A stretch of 11,342 nt of DNA from an uncultured Eubacteriales bacterium (GTDB lineage: Bacteria; Bacillota; Clostridia; Oscillospirales; Oscillospiraceae): NCBI GenBank assembly GCA_900547405.1, contig URGL01000072.1, positions 1-11,342 of the forward strand, read 5' to 3'. The notes below the pieces were generated by a model. That model was not told where the DNA came from and ran no database searches. It was given only the letters and a program-made list of their open reading frames with translations. Position 1 is the first letter of the stretch. Each line of letters begins with the position of its first letter. The translations under genes and the position numbers were made by a program. Positions 6,650 to 11,342 of the stretch are shown here, one piece after another.

Positions 6650-6864
6650 CAGAGCTTGTCCCGGATGGACTCCGCCGCGGGCTTCTGATAGTCGCCCGGG
6701 TCGATGCGCAGTTTGGAGAAGAGCTCCATCTCCGCCCGGGGGATGTGGCAGTAGCCGTTGGCATAGCCGCTTTCGGCGTCGATGACGCCGGGGATGGACT
6801 GCATCAGCTGTTCCATGCCCCAGAAGCAGCCGCCCGCCAGATAGATGACATTGTCTTTCGTTTG
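6649..6864 (-). pseudogene. msrA: Remnant of methionine sulfoxide reductase msrA (probably msrAB)
   Basis: Seventy-one codons lie between the stop of the TlpA-like gene and a TGA at 6651-6649, in that gene's own frame. They read as MsrA N-terminus (NVIYLAGGCFWGMEQL, SIPGV, ESGYANG), including the catalytic GCFW cysteine. They then jump directly to what is normally the far end of MsrA and the MsrA-MsrB linker (YCHIPRAEMELFSKLRIDP, DYQKPAAE). Roughly 120-130 residues of the catalytic domain are missing. The frame ends where an MsrB domain would begin in fused MsrAB proteins. There is no ATG, GTG or TTG at the expected start; ACG at the third codon stands where ATG would give MKDNVIYL. Normal MsrA reduces methionine-S-sulfoxide in proteins; this remnant cannot. 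The deletion size is judged from family memory, not alignment. Confidence 0.8.
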
Positions 6865-7878
6865 TCAGCCCATATCGGCGGCGAGCGCCTTGTCGATTTG
6901 GGCTTGCAGCGCCTCGGCCTGCGCCTTGCCGGTGACAGCGCCGACGATGGGCTCGCCCACGATATTGCCGCTGCGGTCGACCACATAGGTGGTGGGATAA
7001 GCAAAGATGTTGGTAGTAAACTTTCCCGCCTCACCATCTGAGTCAAAATACACATTCTGATAGGTGGCGCCCTTCTTGGCCAGCACGTCCTTCGCCTCGG
7101 AAATCGCTGCCTCGTCGCCGTCCAGCGTGAAGGTGTTGACGCCGATGAGGGAGCCGCCCTTCTCCGCGAGTTCCTTATTCAGCGCGTCCAGCTCGGCAAG
7201 CTCTCCCACGCAGGGATTGCAGGTGGTGAACCAGAAATTCACTACGGTGACGGCGTTGCCGGAGAACAGCTCGTCGCTCTTCACCGTGTTGCCATCCAGG
7301 TCTTTGCCCTCAAAGGCGGGGAACTTCTGCATGCTTCCCTGCTCGGCCATCTTGTCCGTGCCGCCCTGATTGTCCATCTTGCCCGTGCCGCTCTGATCGG
7401 ACGGCATACTCATATCATCGCCCGCGGGCATGCTCATATCGCCGTCCATGGATTTCTGCATGATCTCGGGATACTTCTCTTCCAACTCGGTCAGCTTGTT
7501 TTCAATATTGCTGATCTCCGTGGCCGACTCCTTCAGCCACGCATACTCCTTGTCGGTGAACTGCTCTTTAGCGGCCTCGACGGTATCCAGCAGGAAGTCG
7601 CCGTAGTTTTTCCCGTCCTCGATCATGGCCATGCCCTTGTCGGCCTCCATAAAGACCTTTTCCCACAGCTCGGTATTTTCCGACAGGATCGCGTTCTCCC
7701 GCTCCAGCAGCTCCTTGTGCAGGGCAAGCGCCTCCTCAGCGGTTTTCGGCTCGTCGGTCATGGCGGAGCCGTTGCCGCTCATGTCGCCCATCTTGTCATT
7801 GTTCTTCGTGCCGCAGGCCGCCAAGGCCAGCACCATCAGCACGGCAAAAGCCAGTGCAAAAATTCTCTTCATGTTCAT
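6865..7878 (-). CDS. TlpA/redoxin-like thioredoxin-fold lipoprotein with Met-rich linker
   Basis: Predicted surface-anchored thiol-disulfide oxidoreductase, 337 residues. It has a signal peptide with lipobox LAAC (C22 lipidated). Next comes a charged helical segment (about 45-135) that looks like a coiled coil. Residues 140-183 form a Gly/Asp/Ser linker with nine Met, including two DMSMP copies. A TlpA-like domain (about 185-335) carries the active site C220-N-P-C223 after NFWFTT and the cis-Pro region AYPTTYVVD. The start at 7878 has GGAGG 7 bases upstream and overlaps the preceding stop as ATGA; Met at 7872 is the alternative. Relatives reduce surface partners, often Msr enzymes, and the msrA wreck directly downstream supports this. 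Electrons would come from the upstream membrane Fe-S protein (inference), since no CcdA/DsbD gene is present. Confidence 0.88.
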   Translation of the reverse strand: MNMKRIFALAFAVLMVLALAACGTKNNDKMGDMSGNGSAMTDEPKTAEEALALHKELLERENAILSENTELWEKVFMEADKGMAMIEDGKNYGDFLLDTVEAAKEQFTDKEYAWLKESATEISNIENKLTELEEKYPEIMQKSMDGDMSMPAGDDMSMPSDQSGTGKMDNQGGTDKMAEQGSMQKFPAFEGKDLDGNTVKSDELFSGNAVTVVNFWFTTCNPCVGELAELDALNKELAEKGGSLIGVNTFTLDGDEAAISEAKDVLAKKGATYQNVYFDSDGEAGKFTTNIFAYPTTYVVDRSGNIVGEPIVGAVTGKAQAEALQAQIDKALAADMG

Positions 7879-8750
7879 TTTGATTCCTCCGTATTTATTT
7901 TTGTTGTAGTTTCTTTTCCATCGCCGAAGCCGTAGCGGAAGCACACGGCGTTCGTCGGACAGGCACGGATACACATCCCGCAGCGGATGCACTCGGTATG
8001 GTTGGGCGTTTTCGTCACATCCACGTCCATCTTGCAGGCTCTGGCGCATTTCCCACAGGAGACGCACTTACTCTTGTCCACCTTCATCTGGAAAAGGGAC
8101 ACCCGGTTGAACAGGGCGTAGAACGCGCCCAGCGGGCACAGCCACTTGCAGAAGGGACGGTAGAACAGTACGCTCAGCACGATCACCGACAGCAGGATGC
8201 TGAACTTCCATGTAAACAGCTTGCCCAGCGCCGCCCGGATGCCGGAATTGGCAAGGGACAGCGGGATGGCTCCCTCCAGCACGCCCTGGGGGCAGAGGTA
8301 TTTGCAGAAGAAGGGGTCGCCCATGCCCACGTCGTTCACAAGGAACGCCGGCAGCAGGAGGACCATCACCAGCAGGACAGCGTACTTGAGGTATGTCAGG
8401 GGCTTGAGCTTCTTTGTGGAGAGCTTCTTTGTCGGGATCTTATGCAGCAGCTCCTGAAACCAGCCGAAGGGACAGAGGAAGCCGCAGATGAAGCGTCCCA
8501 GCAGAACCCCCAGCAGGATGAGAAAGCCTGTGATATAATAGGAGAAGCTGAACTTGGACGATCCCACCACCGCCTGAAACGCTCCGATGGGACAGGCCCC
8601 GGAGGCCGCCGGGCAGGAGTAGCAGTTCAGCCCCGGCACGCAGACGGTTTTCCCCGCGCCCTGATAAAGACTTCCCTTGAAAAAGTTCGGCAGGTGCAGG
8701 TTGGTCAGCAGCGCCGCCCCCGCCTGAAGCCAGCCCCGGAAGCGGGACAT
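7875..8750 (-). CDS. Polytopic membrane 4Fe-4S protein, NapH/CcoG-like
   Basis: Membrane electron-transfer protein of about 291 residues. The N-terminal part has CVPGLNCYSCP and GACPIG. Membrane helices follow, with three CxxxCP motifs (CGFLCPFG, CKYLCPQG, CKWLCPLG). The C-terminus has two ferredoxin clusters: C229, C232, C235, C239 and C254, C257, C260, C264 (the second ending in CP, the first followed by K). This is the layout of the NapH/CcoG/YccM polyferredoxin group, whose members move electrons across or at the membrane. The stop overlaps the TlpA-like start by ATGA, so the two are translationally coupled. The start is uncertain: ATG at 8750 fits the family N-terminus but has a poor Shine-Dalgarno; TTG at 8783 or GTG at 8792 would overlap the small upstream gene. 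A likely role is to reduce the downstream lipoprotein (inference). Confidence 0.85.
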   Translation of the reverse strand: MSRFRGWLQAGAALLTNLHLPNFFKGSLYQGAGKTVCVPGLNCYSCPAASGACPIGAFQAVVGSSKFSFSYYITGFLILLGVLLGRFICGFLCPFGWFQELLHKIPTKKLSTKKLKPLTYLKYAVLLVMVLLLPAFLVNDVGMGDPFFCKYLCPQGVLEGAIPLSLANSGIRAALGKLFTWKFSILLSVIVLSVLFYRPFCKWLCPLGAFYALFNRVSLFQMKVDKSKCVSCGKCARACKMDVDVTKTPNHTECIRCGMCIRACPTNAVCFRYGFGDGKETTTKINTEESK

Positions 8751-8775
8751 GGTCTGTGAAGCGCCTGAAAATTTC

Positions 8776-8922
8776 TTACCCAATGCCCACACACTCCAGA
8801 CATAGTTTGATGGCTTTGCTCAGCACCGTCGCCGCCTCGCCCCGCCAGACGCCGAAGCACAGCATGGCGACTCCGGCGAGCAGAAGCGTGATCTGCACCG
8901 CCGCCTTCTTTCCGTGACTCAA
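8776..8922 (-). CDS. CD1871A-like small CXXC membrane protein
   Basis: A 48-residue protein read from a TTG start at 8922. It has a short basic N-terminus (SHGKK), one membrane helix (about residues 9-26), then WRGEAATVLSKAIKLCLEC with C41 and C44, ending GIG. The RGE-x-ATV-x-KAI-x-xCLECxGIG ending matches what I recall of CD1871A-family CXXC proteins, which are typically found beside 4Fe-4S membrane proteins as here. An upstream in-frame TGA leaves TTG as the first usable codon, with AAGGG about 9 bases before it. It is the first gene of the minus-strand redox operon. The C-terminal CXXC near the membrane could shuttle electrons or disulfides between the Fe-S protein and the TlpA-like lipoprotein; that role is inference. 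Confidence 0.8.
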   Translation of the reverse strand: MSHGKKAAVQITLLLAGVAMLCFGVWRGEAATVLSKAIKLCLECVGIG

Positions 8923-8952
8923 GTTTCATCACCCTTTCCGTTTTGTGCTTCC

Positions 8953-8958
8953 ATCATA
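8953..8958 (-). promoter_or_regulatory. -10 box of the redox operon (no good -35)
   Basis: TATGAT on the minus strand (8958-8953), preceded by GTGC, about 30 bases upstream of the TTG start. No TTGACA-like hexamer lies 16-18 bases upstream; instead a TTAACA arm of the inverted repeat ends 21 bases before it. This is the picture of an activator-dependent promoter. Confidence 0.5.
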
Positions 8959-8968
8959 GCACGGGAGA

Positions 8969-9001
8969 GTTAAAGTCCCTGTTAAGAACAGAAACTTAAC
9001 A
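8969..9001. promoter_or_regulatory. Candidate response-regulator operator, TGTTAAG-N8-CTTAACA
   Basis: TGTTAAG (8980-8986) and CTTAACA (8995-9001) form a perfect 7-bp inverted repeat with an 8-bp spacer. Nested in it is CTGTT-AAG-AACAG (8979-8991). A further half-site GTTAAAG (8969-8975) stands 12 bases before GTTAAGA (8981), near one helical turn, giving direct repeats as well, the usual format for OmpR/PhoB-type regulators. It lies midway between the two divergent -10 boxes. Confidence 0.55.
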
Positions 9002-9021
9002 CAAACCTTATCTGTTTTTGC

Positions 9022-9027
9022 TATAAT
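9022..9027 (+). promoter_or_regulatory. -10 box of the two-component operon (no good -35)
   Basis: A perfect TATAAT preceded by TTGC, 41 bases upstream of the response-regulator start. There is no recognisable -35 at 16-18 bases; TTAACA of the inverted repeat is 20 bases upstream, so activation or autoregulation by the encoded regulator is likely. Confidence 0.55.
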
Positions 9028-9068
9028 GAAAGCAACACAAAAACGAAGAAATAAAAAGGAGGACTCTC

Positions 9069-9746
9069 ATGCACCTTTTAGTAATTGAAGACGAACGCGC
9101 TCTGTGTGAAACAATCGTCCGCAGCCTGCGGCGGCTGGCCTACAGCGTGGACTACTGCTACGACGGGGAGAAGGCGCTGGAGCTTCTGGGCGTGGAGCGC
9201 TACGATCTGGTACTTCTTGATCTGAATCTGCCGAAAAAGGACGGCATGACGGTGCTGCGCACCCTGCGGCAGACCGACCGGGAGACGCGGGTGCTGATCC
9301 TCTCCGCCCGCAGCGAGGTGGAGGACAAGGTGCAGGGGCTGGACGCCGGGGCAAACGACTATCTGGCAAAGCCCTTTCATCTTGCCGAGCTGGAGGCCCG
9401 CATCCGCAGCCTGACACTGCGGCAGTTCACCCAGCAGGATGTGCTGCTAAGCTGCGGTGGTCTGACCTTTGACACCCGCTCCCGCACCGCCGCCGTCAAC
9501 GGGCAGACACTGACGCTCACCCGCAAGGAAACGGGGATCCTGGAATACCTGATGGTGCATCAGGGGCGGCCCGTGAGTCAGGAGGAGCTGATGGATCACG
9601 TTTGGGACAACAGCGTGGACAGCTTCAGCAATTCCATTCGCGTCCACATCTCCGCCCTGCGCAAAAAGCTCCGCGCCGTGCTGGGCTATGACCCCATCCG
9701 CAACCGCATCGGCGAGGGCTATCTGATGGGAGGCGAGGAATCATGA
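9069..9746 (+). CDS. OmpR/PhoB-family response regulator
   Basis: DNA-binding response regulator of 225 residues. The receiver domain (about 1-118) has the acidic pair E7/D8, phospho-acceptor D51 in LLDLNLP, the switch residue S79 and K101 in AKPF. A winged-helix domain (about 126-222) carries LTRKETGILEYL and the recognition-helix region SFSNSIRVHISALRKKL, ending in RIGEGYLM. The start at 9069 has AAGGAGG with 6-base spacing. It overlaps the kinase gene by ATGA, so the two are made together. It is divergent from the CXXC/Fe-S/TlpA operon and probably regulates that operon and itself through the inverted repeat at 8980-9001 (inference). The signal is unknown; redox, oxidant or metal stress is suggested by the neighbours. 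Confidence 0.93.
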   Translation: MHLLVIEDERALCETIVRSLRRLAYSVDYCYDGEKALELLGVERYDLVLLDLNLPKKDGMTVLRTLRQTDRETRVLILSARSEVEDKVQGLDAGANDYLAKPFHLAELEARIRSLTLRQFTQQDVLLSCGGLTFDTRSRTAAVNGQTLTLTRKETGILEYLMVHQGRPVSQEELMDHVWDNSVDSFSNSIRVHISALRKKLRAVLGYDPIRNRIGEGYLMGGEES

Positions 9747-10894
9747 AGCGTCTTTCCCTGCAGTGGCGCATCACGCTGATGTCCGTCCTGCTCATCGGCA
9801 TCACCTGCGTGGCCATGAATTTGCTGCTGTGCTCCTCCGGTGTGTACTATATGGACACCATTGCGGACAGCTTACAGGGCGGCGGCACGGTGATCCTGAA
9901 TGATGGCGGAGCGGCGAGCTTTGACCCGCAGCTCATAGCGCCCAACGAGGAGTTGACCATCGTCGTCGATGGGGTGCAGGGGCGCTTCCGCACCACCAAC
10001 TGGTACATCACGGCGGCGGTAACGCTGCTCAGCGGCATCCTCGCCTATTTTGTCAGCGGACGCGCCCTCAAGCCCCTTCGCAGCTTTGCCTCGCAGGTGG
10101 AGCAGGTGCAGCTGAACAATCTTGCCGATATGAGGATCGATGAAGATGCTATTTCGGAGTTCCGGCAGCTGAGCCGCTCGTTCAACCAGATGCTGGAGCG
10201 GCTGAACAACGCCTTTGCCGCCCAGCGGCAGTTCACCGGCAACGCCGCCCACGAGCTGCGCACGCCGCTGGCACTGATGCAGGCGCAGCTGGAGCTGTTT
10301 TCCGCGGAGCATCCCGATGTGCGGCCGGAGACGGCGGAATTCCTCACGCTTTTGCGCGAGCAGACGGAGCGGCTGACGCAGATGACCAAGACGCTGCTGG
10401 AGATGAGCAATTTGCAGCAGGTGGCGCGGAACGAGCAGCTCCAGCTCGCCCCCATGGTCGAGGAGATCTTTACGGATCTTGCGTCGCTGGCGGAGAAGCG
10501 AAGCATCACGCTGGAAGCGGAGGGCGACGCCGCCCTGACCGGCAGCGACGCGCTGATCTACCGCATGCTCTTCAACCTGACGGAGAACGCTGTCAAATAC
10601 AACCGCCTCGGCGGCTCGGTGCGGGTCGAGCTTGCACAGGGGCAGGAAAAGTGCATCATTCGCGTTTCCGACACTGGCTGCGGCATTCCGGAGGAGTATC
10701 AGCGCAGTATCTTCCAGCCCTTCTTCCGGGTGGACAAGTCTCGCAGCCGGGAATACGGTGGCGCAGGACTGGGGCTCTCACTGGTATGGGAGATCGCCGA
10801 CCTCCACGGCGGCTCCGTTTGGGTAGAGAAAAGTTCGGAGAAGGGCACCACCATTGCGGTGGGGTTGCCAACGCAACAATCAACGAAACCCTAA
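9743..10894 (+). CDS. Sensor histidine kinase
   Basis: Membrane sensor kinase of 383 residues, partner of the response regulator. There are two membrane helices (about 10-32 and 86-108) flanking a short external domain of about 52 residues with no cysteine after TM1. A HAMP linker (about 109-158) follows, then the dimerisation domain with phospho-acceptor H170 in NAAHELRTPL. The catalytic domain has N282 in NLTENAVKYN, D310 in DTGCGIP, an F-box-like FQPFFRVD, and the G2 loop GGAGLGLSL at 339-347. GGGAGG inside the preceding gene serves as Shine-Dalgarno. The small sensor domain suggests detection of a membrane or small-molecule signal. The last residues (PTQQSTKP) lie against a mobile-element remnant, so the native C-terminus may have been replaced; the catalytic core is complete. 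Confidence 0.92.
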   Translation: MKRLSLQWRITLMSVLLIGITCVAMNLLLCSSGVYYMDTIADSLQGGGTVILNDGGAASFDPQLIAPNEELTIVVDGVQGRFRTTNWYITAAVTLLSGILAYFVSGRALKPLRSFASQVEQVQLNNLADMRIDEDAISEFRQLSRSFNQMLERLNNAFAAQRQFTGNAAHELRTPLALMQAQLELFSAEHPDVRPETAEFLTLLREQTERLTQMTKTLLEMSNLQQVARNEQLQLAPMVEEIFTDLASLAEKRSITLEAEGDAALTGSDALIYRMLFNLTENAVKYNRLGGSVRVELAQGQEKCIIRVSDTGCGIPEEYQRSIFQPFFRVDKSRSREYGGAGLGLSLVWEIADLHGGSVWVEKSSEKGTTIAVGLPTQQSTKP

Positions 10895-10948
10895 AACCCT
10901 TTTATTACGCTGAATTACATCCTCATAGCTGTGGACTTTCCGACGTAG

Positions 10949-11342
10949 CTACGTATTTTCACGCTCCAATTCTGCCGCACGGAGCTTGCTGTGGACAGAC
11001 TTATAATCAGAAATTTCCTGTTTCAAACTGTCAATCTCAGCCTTGAGCTTTGCAATCAGTTTGTTTGCCGCATCCACCGCCTTTTGCAGTTTGGATTCCT
11101 TTTTCTCTGCTGTAACGTACTTCTTTGCCAGAGTGGAAAGTCGGTCAAAGTCCTCACGCTCCACGGCAACTTTGGATGAGAAGGGAATGGACGTTGCCAC
11201 GATTGTTTCGATAGACCGCACATCGACCCGCTGATTCTGGATTTTTTCAATTTTGCTCCCAAGCGTTGCTGCCTGTTTTTCCTGCTGACGGTTCTGCTCT
11301 GTGAATTCTGCCAGCCGCGCCTGTTCCTGCTGCACCTTGAAC
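10949..11342 (-). CDS. C-terminal part of a MobV/Pre-like mobilization protein (partial, probably decayed)
   Basis: The frame is open to the right window edge, giving 130 visible residues with the N-terminus outside. The sequence is strongly charged and coiled-coil-like (Lys/Glu/Ala/Leu-rich), with VEREDFDRLSTLAKKYV and long heptad-like KAEIDSLKQEIS stretches. I recall such tails from MobV/Pre plasmid-recombination relaxases of mobilizable elements; the relaxase motifs themselves would lie outside the window, so this is moderate. It ends at a TAG (10951-10949) after ELERENT. The same frame continues past this TAG with LRRKVHSYEDVIQRN, which has the same coiled-coil character, so the TAG looks like a nonsense mutation. 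Base composition is lower in GC than the adjoining kinase gene. A plain coiled-coil protein of another family is the alternative. Confidence 0.55.
   Translation of the reverse strand, partial: FKVQQEQARLAEFTEQNRQQEKQAATLGSKIEKIQNQRVDVRSIETIVATSIPFSSKVAVEREDFDRLSTLAKKYVTAEKKESKLQKAVDAANKLIAKLKAEIDSLKQEISDYKSVHSKLRAAELERENT

Noticed and set aside
4347..6764. Long minus-strand open frame opposite the phosphorylase gene
   Set aside because: Low-complexity Gly/Ala/Val-rich product mirroring the GH94 codons; the plus-strand gene has catalytic residues in place.
6865..6867. TGA between the TlpA-like gene and MsrA read as selenocysteine
   Set aside because: The position is a linker, not the MsrA catalytic cysteine (which is an ordinary TGC in GCFW), and I see no SECIS-like hairpin justified after it. 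A normal stop is simpler.
7998..8759. Plus-strand open frame opposite the 4Fe-4S gene
   Set aside because: His/Gln/Glu-rich antisense product; the minus strand has multiple conserved cysteine motifs.

Overview
The window looks like a piece of chromosome from a Gram-positive anaerobe, most likely a gut Clostridia of the Oscillospiraceae/Ruminococcaceae type. This rests on strong GGAGG ribosome binding sites, GC-rich genes, Ala/Pro/Thr-rich lipoprotein N-termini, a dispersed palindromic GC-rich repeat, and a CD1871A-type small CXXC protein. The taxonomy is inference; no rRNA or marker gene is present.

Left half (about 75-6610): a sugar-use locus. On the minus strand, in transcription order, lie a lipoprotein solute-binding protein (3696-2347), then two CUT1-type sugar permeases (2013-1072 and 1059-166). 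No ATPase gene is present, so a shared MsmK/UgpC-like ATPase encoded elsewhere is expected. Between the binding protein and the permeases is a 333-bp spacer full of hairpins. It carries a 55-bp element that is repeated perfectly at the window's left edge, so the permease pair is bracketed by direct repeats. Divergently, across an AT-rich regulatory region (3697-4127) with a good promoter on each strand, lies a GH94 phosphorylase best read as cellobiose phosphorylase. Together they suggest import of cellobiose or short cello-oligosaccharides and their phosphorolysis to glucose 1-phosphate and glucose.

Right half (about 6619-10894): a predicted cell-surface redox and repair locus. On the minus strand, in order, lie a 48-residue CD1871A-like CXXC membrane peptide (TTG start), a NapH/CcoG-like polytopic 4Fe-4S protein, a Met-rich TlpA-like thioredoxin lipoprotein, and the wreck of a methionine sulfoxide reductase gene (msrA, probably once msrAB). 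The wreck has lost its start codon, the middle of MsrA and any MsrB domain. Divergently transcribed is an OmpR-type response regulator and histidine kinase pair with a 4-bp ATGA overlap. The 146-bp divergent region holds a perfect inverted repeat, TGTTAAG-N8-CTTAACA, placed almost symmetrically 20-21 bp from a -10 box on each strand; neither promoter has a good -35. This suggests that the response regulator controls both its own operon and the redox operon. The working model is that electrons pass from cytoplasmic donors through the membrane Fe-S protein (and perhaps the CXXC peptide) to the TlpA-like lipoprotein, and originally on to Msr.

Right edge (10895-11342): lower-GC DNA with the coiled-coil C-terminus of what looks like a MobV/Pre-type mobilization protein on the minus strand. 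It is interrupted by an in-frame TAG and loses its frame at the kinase 3' end, which marks a likely decayed mobile-element junction.
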